The notes: generated by a model not told the origin, from the letters alone. A stretch of 36,145 nt of DNA from Halalkalibacter urbisdiaboli (GCF_002156385.1 NZ_MVJM01000001.1:1330740-1366884); one strand, 5' to 3'; numbered from the stretch's first letter, positions 19,852 to 27,090 are shown. Made by a program: numbers and translations.

Positions 19852-20175
19852 TCAGTGCTTCTCCACTTCATTTAACTTTAAGAGTGAAATTGGGATGCCT
19901 TCTAACGCTGTACCATTATTGCGGTACCCCCAGGCAAAGTGCCCATTCATATAAGAAATCTGAAAACTCGAATCACCGTCAACCATGCTATACGTTTGTC
20001 CAGGTTTAAAATCATTTGGTTCTAATAAGTATGCTTTTGCAATGAGCGTCCTTCTTTCATAAACAGCGAACTCATTCATCATTCCTAATTGTTCAGCCTT
20101 TTTAGCCTTTTCATTTAACTTTGCAATTTCGTTTTTTAATTCAAACTCATCCATTTCACTAAAACGCTTGTCCAC
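19852..20175 (-). CDS. yfhH: YfhH-like protein (DUF1811)
   Basis: A 107-residue protein matching B. subtilis YfhH (DUF1811): an N-terminal helical hairpin (MDEFELKNEIAKLNEKAKKA), the central RTLIAKAYLLEP, then a small beta domain with ISYMNGHFAWGYR. Function unknown. A hairpin (TGGAGAGGCA 19841-19850 with TGCTTCTCCA 19856-19865) spans its stop codon and may end the transcript. In B. subtilis yfhH is beside recX; here a TerC gene with its riboswitch lies between them. Confidence 0.88.
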   Translation of the reverse strand: MDKRFSEMDEFELKNEIAKLNEKAKKAEQLGMMNEFAVYERRTLIAKAYLLEPNDFKPGQTYSMVDGDSSFQISYMNGHFAWGYRNNGTALEGIPISLLKLNEVEKH

Positions 20176-20273
20176 TACGATTTTACCCCTCTTCTATTTA
20201 AATATCTCGCCTATATTATAACAGATTCATTTCCTGTAATCTCAATTAAGCATCAAGACATTCCTAAAAAACC

Positions 20274-20302
20274 TTCCCATTTCCGGAGGTTTTTGATATA
20301 AT
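20274..20302 (+). promoter_or_regulatory. Promoter of the manganese-riboswitch/yjbE transcript
   Basis: TTCCCA (20274-20279) and TATAAT (20297-20302) are 17 bp apart, with a perfect -10. Transcription would start about 25 nt before the riboswitch core. Confidence 0.7.
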
Positions 20303-20334
20303 TCAAACACACAATTTTATAGAATTTTTTTCCT

Positions 20335-20472
20335 TCGTAAAGGGGAGTAGCGTCAGGTTATAACCTGAAACAAAGTCGTCATTACATGGATATTGCATCC
20401 ATCGGTTTTGTTGACATAAACGTATGTTTAGCGAGACCTTTGCCAGATCCTTGGCAGAGATCTCGCTTTTTT
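20335..20472 (+). ncRNA. yybP-ykoY manganese riboswitch with terminator platform
   Basis: The aptamer has the family's conserved pieces: AAAGGGGAGTAGCGTC (20339-20354), then a short stem-loop CAGGTTATAACCTG (20354-20367), and the distal CGGTTTTGTTGACATAAACG (about 20403-20422). These resemble the Mn2+-binding L1 and L3 regions. The expression platform is an intrinsic terminator: AGCGAGA (20430-20436) pairs with TCTCGCT (20461-20467), followed by T's to 20472. Mn2+ binding in known members stabilises the antiterminated state, so the TerC-family gene 80 bp downstream should switch on at high manganese. Confidence 0.93.
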
Positions 20473-20552
20473 GTGTTCCTTTCACAAAAACTCATGCGAC
20501 ATTAACGTTGCATTTTTAATACATTAATCTACTAAACTAGGAGGAACCCTTA

Positions 20553-21266
20553 ATGGAAATGGAGTTTTTAACAGCTCTTCTTGCAATCATCGTTATCGAC
20601 TTAGTTCTAGCTGGCGATAATGCGATACTAATTGGGTTAGCCGCAAGAAATTTGCCAGCCCATCAACAAAAAAAGGTTATTTTATGGGGAGCATTAGGTG
20701 CAATTGCCATTCGAATCGTTGCCACTTTAGCCGTTGTTTGGTTATTACAAATTCCAGGCTTATTGTTAGTTGGGGGGCTATTATTAGTTATTATCGCTTA
20801 TAAGCTACTAACAGATGATGGGGATCATAATGTAAAAGCAGGAGATAATTTTTGGGCTGCTGTTCGAACGGTTATTGTTGCTGATGCGTTAATGGGCTTG
20901 GATAATGTACTCGCTGTTGCAGGGGCTGCTCACGGTAACTTTTTATTAGTTGTCATTGGTTTATTGATTTCTGTCCCTATTGTAATGTGGGGAAGCACAT
21001 TAATTTTAAAATGGATTGAACGTTTCCCAGTTATTGTCGTCATCGGAGCCGGGGTACTAGCTTGGACGGCATCAAAAATGATTGTAAGTGAGCCATTCTT
21101 ACATGACGTCTTTGCAAATCCTTTCCTTAAGTATGGATTTGAATTTCTTGTTATTGCTGGAGTTATCTCTTTAGGTAAATATAAACAGACTAAAGCATTA
21201 AAAGAAAAGGAATTACTTACTGAAGAAGAAACAAAGAATGAGTCTTTAAAACAACTTGGAACCTAG
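20553..21266 (+). CDS. TerC-family membrane protein, YjbE group
   Basis: A 237-residue integral membrane protein with about seven helices. The TerC signature acidic residues are visible in VIDLVLAGDNAI (helix 1) and in ADALMGLDNVLAVAG. The N-terminal pattern fits the riboswitch-controlled YjbE group rather than the longer YkoY group. TerC proteins are linked to manganese export or to metal delivery to exported enzymes. The manganese riboswitch in front supports a manganese role here. AGGAGG lies 8 nt before the ATG. Confidence 0.9.
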   Translation: MEMEFLTALLAIIVIDLVLAGDNAILIGLAARNLPAHQQKKVILWGALGAIAIRIVATLAVVWLLQIPGLLLVGGLLLVIIAYKLLTDDGDHNVKAGDNFWAAVRTVIVADALMGLDNVLAVAGAAHGNFLLVVIGLLISVPIVMWGSTLILKWIERFPVIVVIGAGVLAWTASKMIVSEPFLHDVFANPFLKYGFEFLVIAGVISLGKYKQTKALKEKELLTEEETKNESLKQLGT

Positions 21267-21275
21267 ATATTCTAT

Positions 21276-21318
21276 GTAAAAAGATTAGGAGGAGTGCATT
21301 ATTCATTGCGCTCCTCCT
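21276..21318 (-). terminator. recX terminator
   Basis: On the minus strand AGGAGGAGCGCA (21318-21307) pairs with TGCACTCCTCCT (21298-21287), one wobble, followed by AATCTTTTTAC. The hairpin includes the recX stop codon and could also end the convergent yjbE transcript. Confidence 0.75.
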
Positions 21319-22111
21319 CAATAAACTTTTCAATCCCTGTTATTGAGAATCCCTTCTTAAACAATGCTTGTCTAATTCGTTGACGATATTCCCATCCCTC
21401 GTATTTTTTACTGTATTTTCTTTTTAACTTCTCCCCCTGATAAACTAGTGCATCCCATTCTTCTTCCTCATTTTCTTCAAATACAACAGTTGCCATCGCC
21501 TCTTCAATCGCTTGTCGGTCAAAACCTTTCACAATTAAACGCTGTGCTAACTTTGTTTTATAAGCTTGGATCGAGTCTTTTCCTTGTCGGTCTTTCTGTT
21601 TATCAAGCCACTTTTGCAGCTGAACTAACTGGTCTTCAAACGAGAAGTGCAATAATCCTTGTTCAATTGCAAGCTCAGGCACTCCTTTTTGTTTTAATTC
21701 CTGCTTTAATTTCAAAGGGCCTTTCATCATTGTGTTCTTTTTCGTACGAACGTAAGCTTCGGCAAACGCAACATCATCTAGAAGCTTCTCCTCTTTCAGT
21801 TTTTCAATCACCGCAGCAATATCCTTTTGTTGTCGTTCCTTTTTTTCTAAGTATTGTTGTAGCTCTAACACGGATCTCATCCGATAGGAAAGAAAGTGTA
21901 TGGCTAGATGGTATGTCTTCCTTCGTTCATCCTCCGCCGCCACTTTTTTAATTTCCTCTTCATCTATATCTTGTCCTTTTTTCAATCCATACTTAATCAG
22001 AACATCTTCATCAATACTAAAGCCGTATTCCTCTCCAGTCCCAGAATCAAGATAAATGCTATATCGCTGCTTGTTACGCTTTTGCACAGAAATTTTTGTG
22101 ATTTTCGCCAT
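21299..22111 (-). CDS. recX: Recombination regulator RecX
   Basis: A 270-residue all-helical protein that modulates RecA filaments. The length is that of the long Bacillus RecX (YfhG). Three-helix RecX repeats are visible: AIHFLSYRMRSVLELQQYL, LDDVAFAEAYVRTK, and the C-terminal GWEYRQRIRQALFKKGF. A basic N-terminal domain (1-60) precedes them. The start ATG follows GGGAGGAACAGG. A long open frame on the opposite strand is a shadow of this gene. The divergent yfhF expected upstream is not intact. Confidence 0.93.
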   Translation of the reverse strand: MAKITKISVQKRNKQRYSIYLDSGTGEEYGFSIDEDVLIKYGLKKGQDIDEEEIKKVAAEDERRKTYHLAIHFLSYRMRSVLELQQYLEKKERQQKDIAAVIEKLKEEKLLDDVAFAEAYVRTKKNTMMKGPLKLKQELKQKGVPELAIEQGLLHFSFEDQLVQLQKWLDKQKDRQGKDSIQAYKTKLAQRLIVKGFDRQAIEEAMATVVFEENEEEEWDALVYQGEKLKRKYSKKYEGWEYRQRIRQALFKKGFSITGIEKFIEEERNE

Positions 22112-22170
22112 CCTGTTCCTCCCTTATTATAATGGAGATATATACTTAGCATACTATGAAGGAGTGAACT

Positions 22171-22206
22171 AATGAAGATCGTAATTGCAGTACTATGTAT
22201 CATTTA
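22171..22206 (+). pseudogene. Possible yfhF remnant (11-codon ORF)
   Basis: A strong Shine-Dalgarno (AAGGAG) is followed at good distance by an ATG and only 11 codons, MKIVIAVLCII, before TAA. In B. subtilis the gene divergent from recX is yfhF, an epimerase-like NAD(P)-binding protein. The first residues MKIVIA are what such a protein starts with, but the GGTGF nucleotide loop that should follow is absent. This may be a deletion scar, or the ORF may be a true leader peptide. Low confidence. Confidence 0.3.
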
Positions 22207-22439
22207 ATTAAAGGTCATTGTGTCAGACAGTAGCTCTGAACGATATTATAAGCAAACATTCCTAACAGCTGAAAATTTTTCACAAAAAGTTAATAAAAAA
22301 GAGTATCTTTTTACGATTAAAACATTTAATATATAGAAGGATTCAAGAGAATCTTAGCGAATTATTCAATGAAACAGTTTTTTCATGCACATAATCACTC
22401 CATATCGCATAATATAGCGATATATTCAATTATATAAGC
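22207..22439. other. AT-rich gap before the tRNA-like leader
   Basis: No gene is visible. It is very AT-rich, with a small hairpin ATATCGC/GCGATAT around 22402-22424. I see no good sigma-A promoter with both hexamers at proper spacing. Confidence 0.5.
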
Positions 22440-22572
22440 AATTGGGAAGACAATTGGTGCGTCACCAGCATAGCTGGTTCTAGTGGGTTCGATTCCCACC
22501 CCGAATTTGATATGCAAGATTATTAAATTCGAGGGTGGACCCATTCTGCCCTCTAAAAAAGGAGGGCTTTTC
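22440..22572 (+). ncRNA. tRNA-like leader with competing helices, upstream of a GNAT gene
   Basis: Bases 22440-22507 fold on paper like a tRNA. The acceptor arm is AATTGGG with CCCGA(A)TT. The D-arm is GAC/GTC around AATTGGTGC. The anticodon stem CCAGC/GCTGG has only a 3-nt loop. The T-arm GTGGG-TTCGATT-CCCAC (22483-22499) is canonical. With no anticodon it cannot be a normal tRNA. Its 3' side can instead pair over 13 bp with 22525-22538 (one bulged A). GAGGG (22531-22535) can pair with CCCTC (22549-22553), and GCCCTC (22548-22553) can pair with GAGGGC (22562-22567), which contains the gene's Shine-Dalgarno. It may be a decayed tRNA or a regulatory leader. Confidence 0.5.
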
Positions 22573-23136
22573 ATGATTTTAAAGAAACGAGACGTCGCAG
22601 ATTGCCATGCTCTTTACGATTTGTTAGTGGATCCTGCTGTGTTCCCATATGTACGCCAGAAAGCTTATTCATACGATGAATATGTCTTTTTAACAAAACA
22701 AACGATTGAAGCGGAGGAACGCGGCGAGCTTATTTCTCGAACAATCGTGGATGAATGGGGTGCACCAATTGGAACAATTAATTTATTTGACGTTTCAGAT
22801 AGAAGCGGATTTCTTGGCACTTGGATCGGAAAACCTTACTTTGGAAAAGGCTATAATAAATTAGCGAAGGATGCTTTCTTTGATGAGCTATTTTTTTCCT
22901 GTGACATTCAAACAGTGTTTATGAGAATTCGGAAAGAAAATGTTCGTTCTTACATGGCTGCAAATAAGCTTCCATACTGTACTCTAGCGAATGAACTCCG
23001 TCAGGATATTTATAATCAAATTAATAATCAGGATAACATCTACAATCTTTTTCAAATTGAAAAAGATCAATATCACCTTCATATGATGAGAACTCATCAA
23101 GATGAGGCTACAAATCTAGACGCAAAAGAAGCTTAA
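22573..23136 (+). CDS. GNAT family N-acetyltransferase (RimJ/RimL-like)
   Basis: A 187-residue acetyltransferase. The acetyl-CoA loop appears in GTWIGKPYFGKGYNKLAKDA, and the following helix and the MRIRKENVRSYMAANKL segment are typical of the RimJ/RimL branch, where N of ENVRS is conserved. The substrate is unknown. The ATG at 22573 is the likely start; an in-frame GTG at 22483 lies inside the tRNA-like T-arm and is not credible. The Shine-Dalgarno AAGGAGGG is inside a hairpin (22548-22567), suggesting translational control. A strong terminator follows. Confidence 0.85.
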   Translation: MILKKRDVADCHALYDLLVDPAVFPYVRQKAYSYDEYVFLTKQTIEAEERGELISRTIVDEWGAPIGTINLFDVSDRSGFLGTWIGKPYFGKGYNKLAKDAFFDELFFSCDIQTVFMRIRKENVRSYMAANKLPYCTLANELRQDIYNQINNQDNIYNLFQIEKDQYHLHMMRTHQDEATNLDAKEA

Positions 23137-23146
23137 ATGCTCGTTT

Positions 23147-23180
23147 AACCACCCGGAGGTTTTTTCTTGGGTGGTTTTTC
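23147..23180 (+). terminator. Terminator of the GNAT gene
   Basis: AACCACCC (23147-23154) pairs with GGGTGGTT (23169-23176), followed by TTTC. Confidence 0.8.
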
Positions 23181-23200
23181 GTATGTTGTCCACGACGCTG

Positions 23201-23263
23201 GCGCTGAAAAAGGGAAAAGCAGAGTGCGTGAAAAAGGGAAACCCATCCTTTTTCAGCGCACTC
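23201..23263. repeat. Intergenic palindromic repeat, copy R4
   Basis: Module A with different outer arms: GAGTGCG plus TGAAAAAGG (23222-23237) pairs with CCTTTTTCA, one bulged G, and CGCACTC (23247-23263). A half copy, GCGCTGAAAAAGGG (23201-23214), precedes it. No module B or C is seen. An open frame through here (23167-23403) is a product of the repeat. Confidence 0.7.
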
Positions 23264-23357
23264 CAAATGACGCGGGCACCATTTTCGCTAAACTAGGAAT
23301 AATTTTCTATCTTTTGTCCAAACTAATCTTATCAAGAAGAAAAGTGAGGCGATTAAG

Positions 23358-23480
23358 TTGGATAATAAAAAACGTAAAAGTCAGGATGAAAGACGAACTT
23401 TAAAAAAAGCACAAGAGGTTCATTACGGTGCAGAATTTAGAGCTGCCGATCGAGCAGCAGGAATGCAAAGAAAATCGTAA
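23358..23480 (+). CDS. yfhE: YfhE-like small protein
   Basis: A 40-residue, highly charged protein starting from TTG with GTGAGG about 8 nt upstream. The sequence has KKRKSQDERRTLKKAQEV followed by YGAEFRAADRAAG, which matches the small Bacillus protein YfhE as I recall it (RxTLxKxQEVxYxxEFxxADxAAG). Position beyond recX/yfhF agrees with B. subtilis order. Function unknown. Two terminators follow. Confidence 0.8.
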   Translation: MDNKKRKSQDERRTLKKAQEVHYGAEFRAADRAAGMQRKS

Positions 23481-23541
23481 AACATCGTAATGACGAATTG
23501 TAAAGAAAAACGTAGAATACAGCAGAATAAAGTGGATTTCT

Positions 23542-23594
23542 GAACATGTACACCTTAAAAATGGGTTTTTGTGCATGTTCTTTTAATTTTTTTT
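23542..23594 (+). terminator. yfhE terminator
   Basis: GAACATG (23542-23548) pairs with CATGTTC (23574-23580), with CAC/GTG further in, followed by TTTTAATTTTTTTT. Confidence 0.75.
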
Positions 23595-23612
23595 CGATTT
23601 TTTATAAATCCA

Positions 23613-23648
23613 CCAAAACCCTTGGAATACCTAGGGTTTTGGTCATTT
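23613..23648 (+). terminator. Second terminator downstream of yfhE
   Basis: CCAAAACCCT (23613-23622) pairs with AGGGTTTTGG (23633-23642), followed by TCATTTTT. It insulates the ectoine operon from upstream transcription. Confidence 0.7.
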
Positions 23649-23790
23649 TTCCCTTTAGGCTTTTTTCATAAATCTTTTCAATTTGTAAGAATCCCTTACG
23701 ATTTGGAAGCAAATTCAACAACCGTAGACTCTTACTTGCAATGAATCCATCTTAGCCCGAATAAAGCCTGTTAATCCTTGTTAACCTTAT

Positions 23791-23819
23791 TTGCCTTCAC
23801 TTCAACATCCTTATATGAT
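23791..23819 (+). promoter_or_regulatory. ectABC promoter candidate
   Basis: TTGCCT (23791-23796) and TATGAT (23814-23819) are 17 bp apart, giving a leader of about 140 nt before ectA. No clear sigma-B motif is seen. Osmotic control, expected for ectoine genes, cannot be shown from sequence. Confidence 0.5.
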
Positions 23820-23967
23820 TAATAACAGAACAGAGATAAGTTAAAGTGATTAGTCAGTTCCGATGAGCTCTAGTCTATTTAGTAAAGAGCTTTCATATAT
23901 CGTGTTACTAGAGCTAACATTAGCTTTCACTTCTTATCTTCTAATAAAAGGATTTTTGAAGGAGGAA

Positions 23968-24495
23968 ATGAACATTAATAATCAAATAGCAACCGCACCT
24001 GCCGAAACTTTAGATTCCGTTCGCTTAGAAAAGCCAACTGTTGAAGATGGTGCAGCGATGTGGGAATTGGTTAACAATTCAACACTCGACCAGAACTCTG
24101 CGTATAAGTACATTATGATGTGTGAGTTTTTCTCAGAAACGTGTGTTGTTGCAAAAGAAGGTGATAAACTTGTGGGCTTTGTCACTGCTTTCATCCCTCC
24201 AGAGCAACAGGATGTAGTTTTTGTTTGGCAAATCGGAGTTGATCCTTCTCAACGAGGAAAAGGATTAGCATCAAAAATATTAAATGAGTTAATAAGCCGT
24301 GAAGGATGTAAAGACGTTCGCTATGTCGAGGCTACAATTACACCTTCAAACCAAGCATCGCAATCTTTATTCCGTCGACTTGCAAAAGACCACGATACAA
24401 AATGTGAAGTAAAAGACTGCTTTGCAGAAGAGTTATTCCCTGGTGACAATCACGAGGAAGAATTAACATTTAGAGTTGGTCCATTAAAAAAGTAA
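23968..24495 (+). CDS. ectA: L-2,4-diaminobutyrate N-gamma-acetyltransferase EctA
   Basis: Second step of ectoine synthesis: acetylates L-2,4-diaminobutyrate with acetyl-CoA. The 175-residue GNAT protein has the EctA pattern: RLEKPTVEDGAAMWELV at the N-terminus, MCEFFSETCVVA, and the acetyl-CoA loop QRGKGLASKIL. ATG 23968 is chosen by homology of the start region and length. Its Shine-Dalgarno GAAGGAGG is unusually close (2 nt from the ATG), which may lower translation. The open frame continues 35 codons upstream with a hydrophobic run that EctA proteins lack. Confidence 0.95.
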   Translation: MNINNQIATAPAETLDSVRLEKPTVEDGAAMWELVNNSTLDQNSAYKYIMMCEFFSETCVVAKEGDKLVGFVTAFIPPEQQDVVFVWQIGVDPSQRGKGLASKILNELISREGCKDVRYVEATITPSNQASQSLFRRLAKDHDTKCEVKDCFAEELFPGDNHEEELTFRVGPLKK

Positions 24496-24574
24496 GAAAC
24501 GAATAAAGTACTACCTGTTGCACAACAAATAAAATACCTATACGCGGTATAAGTATTTAGGAGGAAATTAAAAC

Positions 24575-25858
24575 ATGGGTAAAACAAATTTAAATATATT
24601 TGAACAATTAGAATCTGAGGTACGCAGCTACATCCGTAGTTTCCCAACTGTATTTACAAAAGCAAAGAACTATAAAATGTGGGATGAGGACGGTAATGAG
24701 TATATTGATTTCTTCTCAGGAGCTGGCGCACTAAACTACGGACACAACGACCCATTAATGAAGGAAAAGCTTGTAGATTACATTTTAAATGATGGTGTTA
24801 CTCACTCATTAGACATGGCTACAGCACCAAAAGCTGAGTTTCTTACTACATTTAATGACGTCATCTTAAAGCCTCGTAATTTAGACTATAAAGTGATGTT
24901 CCCTGGACCAACAGGTACAAATACTGTTGAAAGTGCACTAAAGCTTGCACGAAAAGTAACAGGACGCACGGATGTTATCAGCTTCACAAATGGTTTCCAT
25001 GGTATGACAATCGGTTCTTTATCAGTTACAGGAAACTCATTCAAACGAAAAGGTGCAGGAATTCCTTTACACAACGTTGTAACAATGCCTTATGACAGTT
25101 TTGTCAATGATGGACTCGACACTCTGGAGTATCTCGAGCGCTTCCTAGAAGACAACGGAAGTGGGGTTGCCATTCCAGCTGCAATGATTCTCGAGACAGT
25201 CCAAGGTGAAGGTGGTATTAATGCTGCAAGTTTCGAGTGGCTGAAACGAATCGAAGAGATTTGTAAGCGTTGGGGTATTCTGCTAATTGTCGACGACGTT
25301 CAAGCTGGTGTTGGTCGTACTGGTACATTCTTTAGCTTTGAAAAAGCTGGCATCAAACCTGATATCGTTTGTATGTCAAAATCAATTGGTGGTTATGGAT
25401 TACCACTTGCAATCACACTATTCAAGCCTGAGTTTGACATTTGGGCTCCAGGTGAACACAATGGTACGTTCCGCGGAAACAACCATGCATTCATTACAGC
25501 AACAGCTGCCCTTTCGTATTGGAAGGATGATAAGTTCGAAAAGAATATTGAAAAGAATTCTAAACGTATCTTTAGTTTCTTAGAGAAAATCGTTGCTGAC
25601 TACCCTGAACTTAAAGGTGAAGCTAAAGGCCGTGGATACATGGTTGGTATTGCTTCAGGAGTTGAAGGGCTTGCTTCCGAGGTTGCAGCAGAAGCATTTA
25701 AACGTGGACTTATTATGGAGACTTCAGGACCTGAGGATGAAGTATTTAAGCTATTCCCACCTTTAACAATTGATGATGAAGGTCTTGAAAAAGGTCTTGA
25801 AATTTTAGAACAAAGTGTTAAAGCCGTTGTTGCATCAAAACAACCTGTCACATCCTAA
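24575..25858 (+). CDS. ectB: L-2,4-diaminobutyrate transaminase EctB
   Basis: First step of ectoine synthesis: converts aspartate semialdehyde and glutamate to L-2,4-diaminobutyrate. The 427 residues are a class III PLP aminotransferase with [18 protein letters not shown], the [11 protein letters not shown] motif holding the PLP-binding Asp, and the Schiff-base lysine in [11 protein letters not shown]. The long start [16 protein letters not shown] is typical of EctB. AGGAGG lies 9 nt before the ATG, 79 bp after ectA. A terminator follows it, before ectC. Confidence 0.97.
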   Translation: MGKTNLNIFEQLESEVRSYIRSFPTVFTKAKNYKMWDEDGNEYIDFFSGAGALNYGHNDPLMKEKLVDYILNDGVTHSLDMATAPKAEFLTTFNDVILKPRNLDYKVMFPGPTGTNTVESALKLARKVTGRTDVISFTNGFHGMTIGSLSVTGNSFKRKGAGIPLHNVVTMPYDSFVNDGLDTLEYLERFLEDNGSGVAIPAAMILETVQGEGGINAASFEWLKRIEEICKRWGILLIVDDVQAGVGRTGTFFSFEKAGIKPDIVCMSKSIGGYGLPLAITLFKPEFDIWAPGEHNGTFRGNNHAFITATAALSYWKDDKFEKNIEKNSKRIFSFLEKIVADYPELKGEAKGRGYMVGIASGVEGLASEVAAEAFKRGLIMETSGPEDEVFKLFPPLTIDDEGLEKGLEILEQSVKAVVASKQPVTS

Positions 25859-25867
25859 AAATATCTA

Positions 25868-25897
25868 GGAGCGACATATGGTCGCTCCCTCTTTTTT
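25868..25897 (+). terminator. Intrinsic terminator between ectB and ectC
   Basis: GGAGCGAC (25868-25875) pairs perfectly with GTCGCTCC (25881-25888), loop 5, followed by CTCTTTTTT. It looks fully functional, so it would reduce ectC transcription relative to ectAB. Confidence 0.8.
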
Positions 25898-25935
25898 GAG
25901 ATGAACGAACAAGCTATTATACTGGAGGTCATAAT

Positions 25936-26328
25936 ATGAAAGTTATATCTTTAAAAGATGTTGTCGGTACTGAGCAAGAAGTAGATGGAGGTAACTGGGT
26001 CAGCCGTCGTTTATTACTAAAAAAAGATGGCATGGGTTACTCTGTTCACGATACGATTATTAAAGCTGGGACTGAAACTCACATTTGGTACCAAAATCAC
26101 TTAGAAGCGGTTTATTGCATCGAAGGTAAAGGTGAAGTTGTCACGTTAAAAGACAATAAGGTTTGGCCAATTGAAAAAGATATGATTTATGCATTAGACG
26201 AGCATGACGAGCACCTTCTTCGCGCTCATCCCGATACTGATATGCGTATGGTTTGTGTGTTTAACCCACCAATTACTGGACGTGAAGTTCATGATGAAAA
26301 CGGTGTGTACCCAGTAGATGAAGATTAA
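25936..26328 (+). CDS. ectC: Ectoine synthase EctC
   Basis: Final step: cyclises N-gamma-acetyl-diaminobutyrate to ectoine. The 130-residue cupin shows the iron and substrate region: [20 protein letters not shown], then [13 protein letters not shown]. The start [16 protein letters not shown] is the usual EctC start. GGAGGT precedes the ATG. No ectD (hydroxylase) or ask_ect follows within the window, so the cluster as seen makes ectoine and not hydroxyectoine. Confidence 0.97.
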   Translation: MKVISLKDVVGTEQEVDGGNWVSRRLLLKKDGMGYSVHDTIIKAGTETHIWYQNHLEAVYCIEGKGEVVTLKDNKVWPIEKDMIYALDEHDEHLLRAHPDTDMRMVCVFNPPITGREVHDENGVYPVDED

Positions 26329-26335
26329 TTAAAAC

Positions 26336-26369
26336 GAAGAAGAGAACCTCACTGGTTCTCTTCTTTTTT
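26336..26369. terminator. ectC/tetR terminator
   Basis: GAAGAGAACC (26339-26348) pairs with GGTTCTCTTC (26354-26363), followed by TTTTTT on the plus strand. On the minus strand CGTTTTAATT follows, so it can serve both convergent genes. Confidence 0.85.
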
Positions 26370-26951
26370 GTTTAATATTCCATAAAAAAATAGATTAGTC
26401 ATCTCTTCGGCTAGTTTGTCGGAGTGGCCGACTAATTTATGATAATTTTGTTCAATCGCACTTTTCAACAGCTCCATATATAATAATATCGTTTCGTCCG
26501 ACAATTCGTTTCTAATGTAGCCCTCCTCTCTCCCCTGTTTGATCAGATTAACTAAAAGCGGCAGTGAAACCTCCTGATAGAACGTTTCAGCATACGCATA
26601 TAATTCTCCATGTTCAGCAAATATCGAAGCTAACACTTGACTATCAATTAGCTTCTGGCCTTGTCTTTTTTTTATTAATAAAAACCGAAGCTTCTCAGCA
26701 AACGAAATATCTTTATTCTCAATTAACGCTTTGAATTCAGCTTGTTGCTCCTTTAGATATCGTTTTATGACCTCAATTAACAACCCTTGCTTACTTCCAT
26801 AATAATTATAAATGGTTACTTGAGAAACGTTAGCTAGCTTTGCAATATCCTCTACACGAAGGGATGACTCGCCTCCCTCTATTAGCAAATCCAATGCTGC
26901 TTTCTCAATGTTTATTTTCTTTTGTTCCGTTCTTTTTATAAAGCCGTCCAT
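26349..26951 (-). CDS. TetR/AcrR family transcriptional regulator
   Basis: A 200-residue TetR-type repressor. The helix-turn-helix lies at about 30-52 (VEDIAKLANVSQVTIYNYYG), followed by the linker SKQGLLIEVIKRYL; the rest is a helical ligand domain. GAGGAGGGAAGGG precedes the ATG. It is divergent from an ABC exporter gene pair with palindromic operators in between, so the exporter is the probable target. Ligand unknown. Confidence 0.9.
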   Translation of the reverse strand: MDGFIKRTEQKKINIEKAALDLLIEGGESSLRVEDIAKLANVSQVTIYNYYGSKQGLLIEVIKRYLKEQQAEFKALIENKDISFAEKLRFLLIKKRQGQKLIDSQVLASIFAEHGELYAYAETFYQEVSLPLLVNLIKQGREEGYIRNELSDETILLYMELLKSAIEQNYHKLVGHSDKLAEEMTNLFFYGILNKKEENQ

Positions 26952-26991
26952 TCCCTTCCCTCCTCATGTCTTAGTCCATTTTATCAAAAAG

Positions 26992-27090
26992 TTTTGAAAG
27001 ATAAAAACCTAAATATTTCAAAAAGTATTGACTTCAATACTAAAAGCAAATAAGATATTTTTGAAAGATTAATATTAAAATATTTCAAAA
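26992..27090. promoter_or_regulatory. Divergent tetR/ABC promoter with paired operators
   Basis: Two 32-bp palindromes share the same arms: TTTTGAAAGAT-N10-ATATTTCAAAA at 26992-27023 and again at 27059-27090, 67 bp apart. Between them is the ABC promoter TTGACT (27028-27033), 17 bp, TAAGAT (27051-27056). A third palindrome, AGTATTG-ACTT-CAATACT (27024-27041), covers the -35 and offers a TTGAAG -35 on the other strand for tetR. The natural reading is that the TetR protein binds the two long palindromes and represses both directions. Confidence 0.75.

Larger units (their letters stand above)
23481..23967. other. 487-bp gap between yfhE and ectA
   Basis: No gene is visible. It holds two intrinsic terminators (23542-23594 and 23613-23648) and the ectA promoter (23791-23819). 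An upstream extension of the ectA frame to 23863 lacks a ribosome site. Confidence 0.7.

Noticed and set aside
21448-21951. A 167-codon open frame on the plus strand
   Set aside because: It is antisense to recX, rich in Leu/Gln/Ser as expected for the complement of a Lys/Glu-rich gene, and has no Shine-Dalgarno.
22525-22567. A T-box riboswitch (GGGTGG-like motif next to a terminator-like hairpin)
   Set aside because: The T-box core GGGTGGNACCGCG is not matched (here GGGTGGACCCAT), there is no Stem I with specifier loop upstream, and the downstream gene is not an aminoacyl-tRNA or amino-acid gene.
25896-25923. A promoter for ectC (TTGAGA-N16-TATACT)
   Set aside because: Its start point would fall after the ectC Shine-Dalgarno, so the transcript would lack the ribosome site.
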